Shown here piece after piece: positions 31,262 through 44,470 of a stretch of 64,000 bases of DNA. The translations under genes were made by a program, and so were the position numbers. The stretch spans positions 67,704,212 through 67,768,211 of the forward strand of contig CM069870.1 of assembly GCA_036172665.1 (NCBI GenBank). Reading direction: 5' to 3'. The stretch's first letter is position 1; the number at the start of each line of letters is the position of its first letter. The notes under the pieces were generated by a model, which saw only the letters and a list, made by a program, of their open reading frames with translations, ran no database searches and was not told where the DNA came from. This stretch comes from Prosopocoilus inquinatus. Lineage: Eukaryota > Arthropoda > Insecta > Coleoptera > Lucanidae.

Positions 31262-34074
31262 AAGTTTTACACCAAAACATTCAATGTCTTTCGAATAAAA
31301 TCTCGTCACTGGAGGTCTTTCTAGGTGAGGAAAAACCTGATTTTTTACTTCTTAGCGAACACTGGCAAACTAATGATGGTATTATCAATATAGCCCTCTA
31401 TAATTACTGTTTATCTGCTTTTTATTGCCGTTTAAATAAAAAACATGGCGGAGTAGCGATATATAAGTAAAACTTCAATCTCTTGCCGAAACCTCAGCAG
31501 CATATCAGATTTATCTATTGAAGGCGTTATTGAATGTTGTGGTGTAGAACTACCGAAAAATAATCTAGTCATAGTAGCTATTTATCGTCCTCCATTAGGG
31601 AGCTTTAAACAATTTTTATCTGTTTTTAGGAATTTATTAGGTCTAACGGTGCAAACTGACAGCAAATGTATATTTGCAGGAGATTTTAATATAAGTTTTT
31701 TAACGCGTAATTATGACACTATACAATTTTGCGACTTGTTAGAATGTTATGGTCTAATGTTTAATACGATCACCGACGAGAGTGATGGGTTCATCTGGAA
31801 CATGTATTGACAATATACTGATCAATTCAAACTTTGCGACTATTATCTCTCAGGGTGTAATTAAGTCACAATTGTCAGATCATTTTGCGCAATACTTGGT
31901 TTTTGATTCTAAACATGTTCTTAATCATGAGACTGCAAATATTCGAAGAATCTTCAGTGATGAAAGCTTGAATGAATTCTCTTTATACCTATCTCGTGAA
32001 AAATGGTTAGAAGTTTTTAGTCAAAACTGTCCGAACTCTGCCTTTGAAAGTTTCCTCTCTATATTTTTACATTATTTCGAAATATCGTTTCCATTTAAGA
32101 AAACTCGCATAAAAAACAATTGTACGGCAAAGTGGATTACACCAGAAATAAAACACCTAAAAAATACTCTTACGCTAGTGAATGATATGACTACTAATAA
32201 TCCAGATTTCAGGCGGCTTCGGAAAAGTATCAATATCGAATATAAAAATTTGTTAAATAAGTCTAAATGCAACTACTTTGATAGTGTTATCTCTAAAACG
32301 GATAATAAGAGCAAAGCTATGTGGATTTTTAATGTAATTGAAAGTGTTACAGGCAAACAAAAAAAGATGAAAAGTAATATTATCATCAAAGAGGACGGCT
32401 CAGTACTGCCTGACAATATCGTAGCAAATAAATTTTGTGAACATTTTGCATCTGTGGTTGAAACTACCCTATGTAGCACCGATGATTCCATTGATTACGA
32501 TTTCTTGTCAGCATTCCCATGCAGAATCGGTCGATCTTTTTATTTCCAGTTGTTGAAAGTGAAGTTTTAGAAGCCATCACTAAATTAAAAAACTCGTACT
32601 CGTCTAGTGTCGACGAAATATCGAATATTCTCCTTAAACATAGTAAACATTTCATTATAAGTCCTATAACTTATATTATAAATCTATCTTTTCAAACTGG
32701 CATTTTTCCCTGCCGTTTAAAAACAGCTTTGATTAAACCACTGTATAAGAAGGGTGACTCAAATATATTTTCTAATTACAGACCAATTAGTATTTTATCC
32801 TCGTTTTCAAAATTGTTTGAATATATTTTAAATAACAGATTAATTAACTTCTTGAAAGCAAATGAGAATTTTCTTTCCTTCCAGCATGGCTTTACAAAAA
32901 ATAAAAATATAGATTCCGCATTATTTCAATTTATCGACAAAATTGTTAGCGCCATAGATCAAAAGAATTCTGCACTTGGTCTTTTCATAGATCTTTCTAA
33001 GGCATTTGACTGTGTTAATCACAAGCTCTTACTAGAGAAACTAAGACGCTACGGCATCAGGGGAAACACCCTAAATCTTCTTTCCTCTTATTTAACAGGC
33101 AGAACGCAGACAGTAGTAATTAATAATAATCATTCGAAACCTGCTGATATTGTATTTGGTGTACTGCAGGGGTCTATCTTGGGACCAACCTTATTTATTA
33201 TATTTATTAATGATCTCGGTTTTTTCTGCGAAATAGTGATTGTACCTTAGTTTGTTATGCCGATGATACAAATGTATTGATATCGCGTGATAACTTTATA
33301 GATGTCGAAAAATCTGCCAAAATGATCTATGATATCATTGAAGTGTGGATGCTCAAGAACAAATTGTCTATTAATCGCGATAAAACGTCAGTGATCCTAT
33401 TTAGAAATATTAGATCTAATTTTGATGTCAATTTAGTAAATTTACAGGGGACGGACATTCCAATCGTTAGTAATAATAAACTACTAGGGTTGACTTTAGA
33501 CTCTCATCTGCAATGGTCTCCCCACATAAGCTCACTCTGCTCTAAACTAAACAGTTCGCGCTTTGCATTAAGACTTGTTTCTCAGCACTGTAATTATACA
33601 ACGTTACGTACTTTATATTTTGCTAATTTTCATAGTCACTTGAGATTTGGTATTATTCACTGGGGATTAAGCGGTGATTGTAGCAGGGTTTTTACTATAC
33701 AAAAGTACGCAATACGTATAATTGCTGGCCTTAAACGGCGTGATTCCTGTAAGGAAGCATTTAAAACCCATCGCATTTTAACAGTACCTTCTATCTATAT
33801 TTTTGAGTTGTGCTGTTTTGTTTATAAACATTCGGAGTTTTTCACACCAAATAATGCCAATCATACCTATCACACTAGGTTTAAATCAAATCTTAGACCC
33901 TTCTCTCACTCTACTGCTTTATATCAAAAAGGTGTTTTCTTTAATGGATGTAAATTTTTTAACGCCCTCCCGGAGCATGTTAAAAATGCACCTAAAATCA
34001 GCATTTTCAAACGAGAGTTGAAACTAATTTTGTTCCAGAAGTGCTGTTACTCCGTCGATGATTTTCTCGTATAA
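31207..34074 (+). pseudogene. LINE ORF2 (endonuclease plus reverse transcriptase), frame-broken
   Basis: The endonuclease starts in 31207-31470 (KVLHQNIQCLSNK...LLLSEHW) and continues after frame changes with IYRPPLGSF, AGDFNISFL near 31680 and the TCIDNIL...SDHFAQ blocks (31782 onward). RT follows in 32519-33250 ([53 protein letters not shown]). The CYADDTNVLIS palm motif is at about 33255, just past a frame break. 33277-34074 gives the C-terminal domain. At least three frame disruptions are visible. It is CR1/Jockey-type and related to the other LINEs here but not identical. The 3' end is AATAAACAATATTATT with a long (ATT)n run. Confidence 0.85.
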
Positions 34075-34159
34075 CATTCATGCTATCTGTATACCCTCTC
34101 TATTTTATTTTGACGTTTATCAATATCATTTGATCTATGTGTATGTGATATTTGATAAT

Positions 34160-34165
34160 AAACAA

Positions 34166-34221
<56 letters not shown>
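34160..34221. repeat. (ATT)n microsatellite at LINE 3' end
   Basis: About twenty perfect ATT units directly follow the LINE 3' sequence. They are best read as the LINE tail, possibly expanded after insertion. Confidence 0.9.
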
Positions 34222-34224
<3 letters not shown>

Positions 34225-34870
34225 TTTCAAATGACAGGCCACCGTAATAGTCTTTTTCAGAAATTCGAAAATATCTCAAAAACCGTTACATTTAAGTATA
34301 GGGAAGCCTTAACACCTTTTACTTTGAATAAAGCGTAGAATCAGAATTTGCAATGAAAAGTATAGCATTCAATTTAAAATAAGAAAGTTAATGGGCACTT
34401 CCAGTATAACCGAAAGTGATATAAAAGTGCAAATATTTTATTCTGAAAGATCATTTCCTCCTAGGGCAGTGCGTTAATTTTCAGAATACTTATATGTTCC
34501 TTTCGTCGAGAACTATTAATAGGCCACTCAACTTGGGAGACCCTGTATAAGGTAGAAAATCGTTATGTTTTCCCATGTCTCTGTGTTTACTTGGACGTAC
34601 GGAGGACCTTGGCAAGGCCGTCTTGCCATTAATTCTTTTAAACGGAGTTAACTTCGGTAATAGACCACAGAAACCAATTTAAAATGTTACTACTATACAG
34701 GGTGCTGCGCTTTGAAACGCAACATAGGAAATCCCATGTTAATTTAAAGGTGCTCAAATATTTGTTTCCCTAATTATTTTATAGCAAAATTCCATTTAGG
34801 CTTTTTAAACTGCTCTTCAAAATGAATCTGTCTCTGAAGTTTGAGAATTTTTCATTCGTTCAGTTTGCGC
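34222..34870 (-). repeat. Family A outer arm (inverted) plus spacer and half of MITE B
   Basis: 34222-34547 is the outer part of family A, ending GGGAGACCCTGTA. 34548-34690 matches, inverted, the sequence at 5870-6003, and 34693-34870 matches one arm of the MITE at 5275-5855. The order B-spacer-A at 5.3-6.05 kb is thus mirrored here. Confidence 0.82.
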
Positions 34871-36649
34871 GAACGCAGAATAATGATTCCCGCAAGTGTT
34901 TCGTATTGTATTTTTTGAAACGAATATAAAAATGTAATTGCAAATACTTTCATATCGTATGTCCGTCTGACATTAGGACGTAGCGGTTAACATGGAAGGA
35001 CAGAAATCGCTTTATATTATCTGTCTCAATAAATTTATATAAGTACATAGGATATATTCGGAAATATCATAAAAGTTTTCTAATAAATCAGCATATACGG
35101 GTGTGTCCCAAAAATGTTACAAAAAAAATCTAGTTGAGATCTTCTTAGTTAAACATAAAGCACGATGTTTTTTTTTTTTATTTAAAAAAGGCATCATAAA
35201 AACATGAAAAATTTCTGTGTTTCAATTTACAAATCAAATTTTATTTTACCAAATAATATTGATTGGTGAATGGTGGCCGAAACAGTTTTTAATGAATGTG
35301 TTGTCAGAGTTCTGTATTTAGTACCAACTTAAAAAGAAATGCATTTCAATTATTTCCGAACGCTCTGTATTTTTAATACGTTAATAATAAAAATATACTA
35401 AATTCTGCAACTCGGCGGATTAATTTCTAGTTACGCCACTGTCTCATTTTCGTAGTTAACGCAAGTTTCAACTTCAACGATAAAATACCGTTTTAATAAA
35501 CAGTGCCGACTTTAATTTTAATTGTCCGGTGGGCGGGCGAGGGGGTCTCTCCGTTATAACATAATTCCCACCTTTGGCCACCGGATTAATTACTACCTCG
35601 TATTCGCTGCGTAAATTCCCAGAATAAATATTTAAAAGGTGATGTTAACGTATCCTCGTTATAACTTTATCTGCCAGCATTTAATTACACGTGATTCACG
35701 ATATGTAATCCGGAGAACCTGCAAAATATTTGCAGTGGAAGTTGCTCGAACACCCAAACACACATCTCCTTTGTATCTTATGTTGTAATTCAAAAGTAAG
35801 AATTTCACACTACAAGTACACATAGTTACGTGTTTAAATAGATTTGGATCAACTTCTTGGACAAAATAAATTCTGATAAGGTATCCAAAAATTATCTAGA
35901 AAATAGAATGTGTTCTGTATCTTCCAATCATATCTGCAGCTCAAACTTTGTTGTAAATATTTTAGAATCACATCTTGTGTTTACAAGCAAGAATAAAGTA
36001 AACGGCCTTTACCAAAAGTTGGCTACAAAAATACCCGCAAGTTGGTTACTCTTGTATCGTAAATTACTTGTTTGGTTTGATTAGGTGACCTTCTATTAAA
36101 TATGCGTACAAACAAACACGTTAAAGGCAAAACACGGCGCGAATTATTATGCGACGTTTTTTTCAAAAAAAAAAGAAAAAAAATTCCCCAGTTTCGGTCA
36201 CGTAACCACCCACCATCTTTAATGTATGCACGCCGCCGTTTGGACCGCTTGAAAACCGCCGTAACTTTTTTTTTTATCTTAAGTGTGAGGACGTCAGATT
36301 TCCTGATACGGTTCTAATTTTAAACAGCGAGGAGCGGAGCATTTGATGCCGGCGTGTTTTGATACTTTTTAGCGACGAATTTTGATTTGTTGATTTTGTT
36401 CTTCGATTAATCACGCTCGCTTGTTATTTACTCCTCGGCACGGTCATGGCTAAGAATAACGCGCAAGGTTTCCAGAACGAAACGAATTTGAATATTCCTA
36501 GAACAAATCACAACAAAATGTACAACGACGCTTGTCATAAATGATACCATTTGACAGTTTCGTAGCCCTTACCCTGAATGTTCTTAAGGGTGTGGTTCGT
36601 GTGCAGGAGTATCATTTAAGTTGAGCGTCGTAGTACATATGTACATAGT
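34871..36649. other. No confident gene; a hAT-like end near 35440
   Basis: TAGTTACGCCACTG at about 35435 is the end of a hAT-type repeat whose partner was not found. The GC-richer 36100-36480 could be a promoter; an ATG at 36446 opens only 32 codons without homology. The remainder is AT-rich. Confidence 0.4.
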
Positions 36650-37258
36650 AGGGTTGGAAAACCCTCTTTTCATTCCCTTTTGTCCTCAATTCTTTCAAAA
36701 CAACGAAAAAGAACAAAGAAAATGGAATTTCGATTTTATTTGTTAATAGCGTTCTGGTTCCTGGAATGGAATGCCAGAAATCGATTTTCCAATTTGTTTC
36801 CCACGGTTGCTCGAATGACGTTTTATCTGGATTCTTGAAATGGTCGTAAATTCTTCGCCTTTTCCTTCTCTCGGTGTTTCTACTCTCCTTGGACTTCCGA
36901 CAGAAAGCTTTACTTACCAGAATATCTCAAATAAAAAGCCGAAATTTTTAAATATAACTAGGGTTGATAGGGTGGGAAAACCCTCTTTTCATTCCCTTCT
37001 GTCCTCAATTCTTTCAAAACAACTCGTAGAAAATAGAATCTCGATTTTGTTTGTTAATAGCGTTCTGGTTTTTGGAATGGAATGCCAGAAATCGATTTTC
37101 CAATTTGTTTCCCACGGTTGCTCGAATGACGTTTTATCTGGATTCTTGAAATGATCGAAAATTCTTCGCCTTTTCCTTCTCTCGGTGTTTCTACTCTCCT
37201 TGGACTTCAGACAGAAAACTTTATCTCAAATAAAAAGCCGAAATTTTTAAGTATAACA
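36650..37258. repeat. Direct duplication, unit about 310-320 bp
   Basis: The block beginning near 36650 (ACCCTCTTTTCATTCCCTT) is repeated near 36965 with small indels. Both copies contain GGAATGCCAGAAATCGATTT and CTCGAATGACGTTTTATCTG. The two copies are adjacent. No gene. Confidence 0.85.
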
Positions 37259-37570
37259 GTATATTAAAAAAAAAAAAACGTAAAATTTAGTTTGCAATAC
37301 AATTTAGAAATATTAAATGCCTAAACAAAAACGTGAAATTTATTTCCAATACAACACACCGTGAAGAATTATTTCTTCATTCGCAAAATTAATTTCAAAC
37401 TGAGGAAACTGACTGATTGAAAAAAAGATAAACAATCTTTCAACGAGGAATACAAGGCGTAATTATTCCCGTTCTACTTAAGCACTTTTCACCTTCCTGA
37501 CTTGTAAAAAGAGAGGGACTTCGCACCGTGAAGAATTGTACCTATCTTCTTTTACGAAATTAATTACAAA

Positions 37571-37706
37571 CTTAGGGCCACTTTTTCAATTGGGGTTTAA
37601 CTTTAAACTCCGTTTTATTCCTATGGAATCAATTGTGCTTACAATTGTTACCATGGGAATAAAGCGAAGCTTAAAGTTAAACTGAGATGGAGAAACTGGA
37701 CCTAAG
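37571..37706. repeat. Hairpin MITE (CTTAGGGCCAC / GGACCTAAG)
   Basis: Imperfect inverted arms: CTTAGGGCCACTTTTTCAAT against GATGGAGAAACTGGACCTAA, with GTTTAACTTTAAACTCC against GCTTAAAGTTAAACTGAG inside. Non-coding, about 136 bp. Confidence 0.65.
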
Positions 37707-37756
37707 GAAACTAACGGATTAAAAACTTTAAAAAAGTCAACTTCAACGGAGAACTT

Positions 37757-39640
37757 CAGACGCGGATTTAGGCTTGGTCTCTATGGGCTGCAGTCCAGGG
37801 CTCCGTGCAATCAAAGGGCCTCTTTCGCGGTTAAAAAAATATATTGTATATGACTCCTACAATGTTTTATTTATAAGAATAAAAGCCGCTTTATACCATC
37901 AGAAATTTAAAATTACTTTTTCCCACAGTTTCTATTTGTATTGCGCGCGGTGGCGTAACTAGAAATCAGGTCGCCGGGTAGCAAAATTTAATTTAACAAG
38001 TAACAGCACTGGACGCTGGACTACTAAAATCCGGACAATTTGACATAACTGCGGATTTAAACAAGTTTAGTATTTAAATTCTGTCCAAATTTTAAATGGC
38101 AAAGTCTCTCTCCTCTTACTTTTTGCAAAATTTATATTAAATTTATTTAAAAAATATTTAAGCGAGGTTTACATTCTGTAAATAACGTAACGGGATTTTA
38201 TTGTTACTGTACCTTTGTGGAATTCATTTAAAAGAAGTGTTGTTACTATATAACGATAAAAAATTAGTTGTCAATAAAATTAAGAGCATTTTTTTAATTG
38301 ACTCTTTGAATTATCGCAAACAGATGTATTCTGTTAATTTATTTTCTTGAGCGCCAAGATTATAGGTTATAATAAATGAAATTGGCGTCCTGTTTGTTAA
38401 ATTTTGAAATAAAACCGAAACTGGTCAGCTGAATGATTTAGAATCAATTTGTTTGTCCTAAAAACCCGATCAAGTACCACGTTTTTAAAAAATTATAGGT
38501 TATATGAATAAAATTAAATGTGCGTTAATTAAGTGCAATTAAAATATTGTATTGTACCACAGAAATTATTTTGGATAAAATATGCTTATTGAAATTTTCG
38601 GTACAGCTTTGACATTTGATTGAAATTCAACTTTTAGAACCACTGGCGACTTGGTTAAAAATTATAATTCAGCAGCAGGCCATGATAGTGGAAATGAAAT
38701 ATAAGATCGATAAGGAAAATCAATTATGGGAACGAATGTCTGAAATTTAAATTTCTTGATTTCAAAGTGAAAGTGTCCGTGGTGTTTTAATGTCGGGTTG
38801 CCTTGCCACCCCTAAAACGCCTACTGCCTAATGCTACGTCACTGGTTACACTGTTTGATTTTTTCATTTAAATAAATAAATATAAATTAGAAATTACATT
38901 TTTTCTTTGTTTTGTTTTTTCTTACTTTTCATTCTTGATCTGAGAATTTGTTGTTTCGTTTTCTTATTTGTTATTAAAATACCTCATACGTTTTATTTTT
39001 TACATGTTTGATGTTGGTTACGAAATCATTTTTCATTTTAACTGTGAATAACTGTTTATAAAGGATGTTTTCGGAAGTGTGGCTGAAAACAGAATCTTGG
39101 CTTATGTACGATTTAATCCTTCTTACTCCACAAATCAAATGTCTCTTCGACACTAGCGAAAAGAAAATATCTTTGAAGAATCAATTATTAAGATTAAAAC
39201 CACAATATTTCAGAAAAAGCGTCTCTATGGTTTTAATTATTTAATGTAAAATATAAAACTAGTGCTACAACTAAGGGAAAATGTCACATTTGTCAAAAAA
39301 CTAAAATACAAAATCAGCAGCGTGTACAATTTAAGAAACCGAATTTTCCGTTTCAAAATGCAAACAAAAAAGAATAAAAATTAATCTGCATCTTTAAGAT
39401 CTGTTTCATATTGTATCGGTATTCATTTTTAGGCACACTTCCAAAAGCAGCCTGTATATTTCAGTGCATGAAAATTCTTTTGGGTATAAAATTTATCATA
39501 TTTTTAAATATGTTTCGGCAAATTGACGAATGGAGCGTCACAAATCCAAAACCCAAACTTAATTATATTTATTTTATATTTATTGGGTAGGCCCCCAATG
39601 AGTGGTAGCCCAGGGCCCCAAAGTTAACGGTCCGCCCCTG
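37757..39640. mobile_element. Probable non-autonomous hAT-like element
   Basis: The ends CAGACGCGGATTTA and CGGTCCGCCCCTG are imperfect inverted repeats. The flanks GAGAACTT (37749-37756) and ACGAACTT (39641-39648) match at 6 of 8 positions. About 1.9 kb without a transposase frame; AT-rich inside, with a second hAT-like element nested at 37948-38844. Confidence 0.55.
37948..38844. mobile_element. Nested hAT-like MITE
   Basis: The ends CGGTGGCGTAAC and GCTACGTCACTG are imperfect inverted repeats of the CAGTGGCGTAAC type. The flanking octamers match weakly, with differences that include G-to-A changes at CpG sites. No ORF. Confidence 0.45.
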
Positions 39641-40183
39641 ACGAACTTAACACATCCACCAGAATTATCGTATTTCTTCTCCTACTGGAACTTTGACGCA
39701 CTTGTTTCCGTTTGGATTCGTAATAAGCGATGGCTGTCGGATGTTGCATTTGCTATGCAAGACTACCTTTAATTGAGTGCATAAGTTACGGCCAACATTG
39801 CAGCTGCCGTATGTTCGACCTTAATCCCTCGATTGTTCCCTGCGTGTCGCGTGCAAAAATTCCAAGTACTACTTGACCCTGACCTTGTACGCGTTATTAT
39901 TCATTCCAACGTTATTTATTCGCAATACTTAATTTTCTATACGCACCTCTGCGTACTGAATATCCGAACCTTTACAGTAAACTTGAATCATGCCCGCCAA
40001 AAAAAATCTGGGACACGTAACATGTCAGTTGTAAATATAACGAGTTATTTATTGTTGCTATAATGTTTTCGTCAATATGGTTATTTCTACGTTTTTACGT
40101 TACTGTAGAAACAAGTTTACAATCTAATAAAATAACTCAAAAATGCTTGTAAAGACTTGTACCAGATTTTTTCGGCGGGCTTA
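39641..40183. other. No confident gene
   Basis: A Cys-rich frame from ATG 39731 runs 48 codons with no recognised family and no splice support. Otherwise AT-rich. Confidence 0.4.
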
Positions 40184-40386
40184 GGGGCAGATTTTGTAAA
40201 TTATGAACGGGCTGTTAAAATTTAGAAGTCCTTTAAAATACAGTTCTATGTTGTTACCTTAGCAATGAAATTTAACAGCCCTTTAAATTTTGTTGCTACG
40301 GTAACAATCAATCATGGAACTGTATTTTAAATTTTAAAGGACCTCTAAATTTTAACAGCCCCTTAAAAGGTTACGGAATACGCCCC
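40184..40386. repeat. Palindromic MITE (GGGGCRKATT termini)
   Basis: The two arms are inverted copies (GGGCTGTTAAAATTTAGAAG against CTAAATTTTAACAGCCCC) with outer ends AGGGGCAGATT and AATACGCCCC. About 200 bp, non-coding. Confidence 0.75.
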
Positions 40387-40762
40387 ATAGTGCGTCAAAA
40401 GTAGAGTACACTTCTATTAAAGAGATGTATAATTATTTTCGGATTGAGGAAATAACGACGTTCTCTCCAGAATGTATATATTACGTCATTCGCGGCCTGG
40501 AATAAAAGAATCACGAAGAATCGAAGCTTTCGAAAGTCATTTTGGGCGATTCAGTTAGTTTGAAAAACTTGTAGCCGTTGACGTTTAAAACGAATTTAAA
40601 TTTATTACCCGAAAGAAAAATTAGTGAAAAGTTAATAGGAAATGCTGCTGGGAAAGCGGTTTTATATTTACCGCCTTCAAAAGTCTACGCTGAAGTGCTG
40701 TCAACAGAACGAAAACTTCCCAGTGACTACGTCATCACTTTTACTCCCTAGGGAGAAATATT

Positions 40763-40911
40763 GTGTGAGCCACAGATTTTTCTTTCTGAGTTGAACATGA
40801 ACGAGATAATCATGTCCGTTATTACTTCTTCTTGGTTGGGTTGAGAGCAGTTGTAAGAGGTTAAGTGAATGTAACTGCGACATACGTGGTAAAAAATTCT
40901 GTGGCTCACAC
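40763..40911. repeat. Short inverted-repeat element (GTGTGAGCCACAGA)
   Basis: GTGTGAGCCACAGATTTT pairs with AAAATTCTGTGGCTCACAC across a 110-bp interior. Small MITE-like element without coding capacity. Confidence 0.65.
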
Positions 40912-41219
40912 GGTATGTTATTTCTGCACGATTTTTGCATAATAAAATTAAATTTGTGAAAAAGGACGGGGCAAACATGAAAGCAGGCTATTTCAGAAAC
41001 AACACATATCTAAAAAAAAATGTGACTTGATTGACAAAAGAACCTAACAGGAATAACAAATGCTCAAACATTATAGACAAAATCTGATTTTTTAGCTCAC
41101 GTTTCGTTATACGAGACGGCGTTTTCAAGATTCATTTACTTTTGAGAAAAGATTAGCGAAGCGTCGCCGTGGCGTTTGTTGAGAAATTGTCTGTAGATAT
41201 TTTTACCAAAAATTTTCTA

Positions 41220-41762
41220 CAGTGCGAGCAAAAATGACTGATACGAGTGAAGTTGCAGCTTAGTTAACTTATGCGACAGAATGCTTATCGTGCCTTCAAA
41301 TGAATTCCTAATGAATTTAGGCTGTTATTATTTGTTTTTATAAGTTGGGCAGGACAGTAATCTACCAGTTCGAAAATAATTTCCAACAATCAAAATTTTA
41401 TAAATTTAAAATACCATGGCGCATATTCTCACCTCGTCTTTAATTTAGCAATGCCGTGATTAAATTCTCTCTCACTCTCTCACACATGAAATTCACATAA
41501 GGTTATATCGTTTATGTTTATTTTAATCACGACTTAGTTAGGGACGATCTTATTCATGAGATGTGTCATGACTAGTGTGTCAAAATTTGGCAATTGTTTA
41601 GCTGAAATAATAACAATAACTGTCAGTGGTACAAACCTTTAGAAGAAAAAAGCATTGCAATCAAAGCCTACTTTAATTAGGATTTTAATTGAAGGTAGAT
41701 ACAACAGAAATTGACAAAGCTGCAACTTCATACGTAAGCGTCGGTCATTTTTACTCGCACTT
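41220..41762. mobile_element. Tc1/mariner-type MITE (CAGTGCGAGCAAAAATGAC)
   Basis: The left end CAGTGCGAGCAAAAATGACT pairs with GGTCATTTTTACTCGCACT. Both flanks carry TA. The inner arms GAAGTTGCAGCTT and AAGCTGCAACTTC also pair. About 540 bp, no transposase. Confidence 0.7.
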
Positions 41763-42689
41763 TACGATCAAAATGGTTTATATTGTACTTATACTACATA
41801 CTTATACGTATACTTTACAATTATATTTTCTGTTACAACAAGCACGTAATAGTAAAATGTAAGGTTAATAAATTCAAGTTACACAAAAATTTTATGAATG
41901 GTTGTCATGGTGATTCGTCGAATTATTCGTGAAATAAATTTATTGAGAGGTGGAAAGATCGGGCCTTAATCAATGCGAAATTAAATTGACGCGCAGTTCA
42001 GGCGTCAATTAATCAAAGTTGAACGTAAAGATAACATCACAGACAGATAAAGGCAAATTATAATAATCACGTTATTGATCGAGTTTCTTTTTCCGTTCCA
42101 AACACAATAAATAAATTATTTACGTTGCCCAATAAGTAGCTATTTTCGCTGGCCAAATAATACCACATAGTAAATAGGTTGGCAATATTTTCTTTTATGG
42201 ACCCAATCCTCTTGTTTTTTTTTCTTAATTTCTTGCCGTCTCTCTTTAAATTGGGATTGCTTGCTTGAACTTTTTGGACAGACATCAATTAGTCAAAAAA
42301 AGTAATCAAGAAAATTAATCGAAAATTATTAAATAAGTCTCGGCATCACTTTTCTCTATTTAGATTTTTTTTCCTACACACCAGAAATGTCTGTGACTTT
42401 CGGAAGTATTTTTTACTATGCTCTTTGCGGTTCCTTTGTGTTCATTGAAGACGACAGAAAGTTTTCTGTTGTTGTTGAAGACAATAGTAAATTGTTCTTC
42501 GTCATTTATTTCAGATACGTTTGTTTGCTTTGACCAGTATCTTCTTCTTAATTATTGAAATAGTTTTTGAAAGCAATGTTTTCCATGTTTGTGAATCGCT
42601 GCTCCGCGAAATGAAGCAATAGAAACATTTTGAAAACATCTTGGCGCTTTTTTTAATTGGTTAAATAGATCCAGGCAACTTGTTTATTA
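41763..42689. other. No gene seen
   Basis: AT-rich DNA without convincing coding sequence. Words such as GAAACAATGTTTTC begin to appear near 42570 and lead into the repeats that follow. Confidence 0.4.
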
Positions 42690-44470
42690 AGTTTGGATAC
42701 TCCAAACATTAATGTTTCTCCCTGTTAGAAAACAATGTTTCAGTTTTACTTATTTGAGAATTGTTTCTCTTCGTACCGGATGTTTTGTTAACATTTCACT
42801 GTTCTTTTTTTTGAAACAGTTCGTAATGTTTTTTTTTTCTGTGGTTTCTTCGGGTTCACTGACGACAACGGTTGTTATCGAAACATTTGCTTGTCTTTTA
42901 TTTCAAATAGGATTGGTACGGCGGCGGCGTGGATCAACGTCTTCTTAGATCGTTAAGACTGGGCGCCAAACATTATTGTTTGTGTTTGAAAGCAAGGCCT
43001 TCAGTTTTCCATAATTTAAGAATTATTATTCTATGAAGGAGAAACAGAAACATGGTAATATTGTTATTCCACATAGAAGCAACATAAACATTCTGGAAAT
43101 GTTGTTGGTCCACATAGGAGCAACAGAAACATTTTGAAAACAATGTTATTCCACATAGAAGCAACAGAAACATTCTAGAAATTCTAGAAATGTTGTTTTT
43201 CCCACATAGGAGCAACAGAAACATTTTGGAAATATTTTAGTGTTTTTTTTTTTTGGAAATATAGTTTGTAATATGTTTTCAAAATGACTACGATTCATTT
43301 GTTTTCACTGACGATAAGAAAATGCCTTTTTTGTCAGCTACCGAAGCCCACTTCAACGGACGTCCTAATTATCTAGCCTGGACACGCCAAACATTAATGT
43401 TTTCGGCGCATGGAAACAACGTTTCCGGTTTTCTCTATTTCGCATTTGTTATTCTGTAAACCTGAACAGAAGGAAAGTTTTGGAAACGGTTCGTAACATG
43501 TCTGCAAAGACTTTGTGACATATTTGTGTTCACCAACAACCTAAACATATGTTTCTTGTAATCTGTATCAAGCAGGTTTGCTTATTTAGACTAATATTCT
43601 CTTCGTTAGAAGGCCAAATTCTCCAATTCTCCAATTCCGCTCTTTATTGCGTTTGAAATCGAAGATTTCCACGTTTGAGAACTGTTGTTCTACGTACTGG
43701 AAGCAAGACAAACATTTCAGTGTGTTTTTTGGAGATATTTTGAAATGTGTTTCGTCATTCGTGGTCACTAAAGAAGAAAAATATTCCTTTGTCCAGCATC
43801 TCAATGGTTTCCTCGCTTGGACCAATTATCGTCTTCGACAGACAATTCATTTTTAAGTCTGGATACCAAACATGATTGTTTTTCGGTGTTTTACGCTCAT
43901 TTGTGGACACCAATGAAGAAACATGTTTTCTTTTCAGCTATATCAAGAGGTTTGCTTGCTCGGACCATCTCCTTCTTCTGTTATTAAGCCTGGACGCCAA
44001 ACATTAATGTTTTCGGTGTTTCAAACCAACGCCTCAGTTTTCCACCTTTGGAATTTATTTTTCTACTCACTTGAAAAGAAGGAACACTTTGAAAACAGTT
44101 AACTGCACTTAATGTTTCCACTTTGTCTTCGTTTTCTTTTTGTTATCTACTTCAAATAGGTTCACTCATTTGCTTCAACACTCCTTAAAACATTAGGTAC
44201 ATTCCTTACGGTGTTTGAAGACGATGTTTTCAGTTGTCCACGTTTGGGAATTGTTCTGTAACAGCAGGAAAAGATGTTTAGTTTTTTTTTACAATGTGTT
44301 TGCAAAAGAAGAAAAAATGTTTTCTTGTCGGCTGCCTGAAGAGGTTTGCTTGCCTGGTCCGACATCCTCTTCAGATAGACTTCAGAGTTCATTAAGTTTG
44401 GACGCCAAACATAAATGATTTGTTAGTAAAGCAGTTTGGAATATTTTTGCAACTCCTCTGCTTTTTCGAA
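42690..44470. repeat. Degenerate long-period repeats (GGACGCCAAACATTAATGTTT)
   Basis: TGGACGCCAAACATTAATG or close variants occur near 42695, 42958, 43380, 43862, 43985 and 44398, each followed by GTTTTCGG-like and GAAACA-rich sequence. A local triplication (CCACATAGAAGCAACAGAAA) lies at 43065-43230. These look like ancestors or relatives of the 64-bp array that follows. Confidence 0.7.

Noticed and set aside
36446..36544. 32-codon ORF starting MAKNNAQGFQ in a GC-richer patch
   Set aside because: Too short, no clear donor, no recognised motif.
39731..39877. Cys-rich 48-codon ORF (MAVGCCICYARLP)
   Set aside because: No signal peptide, family match or splice context; likely chance.
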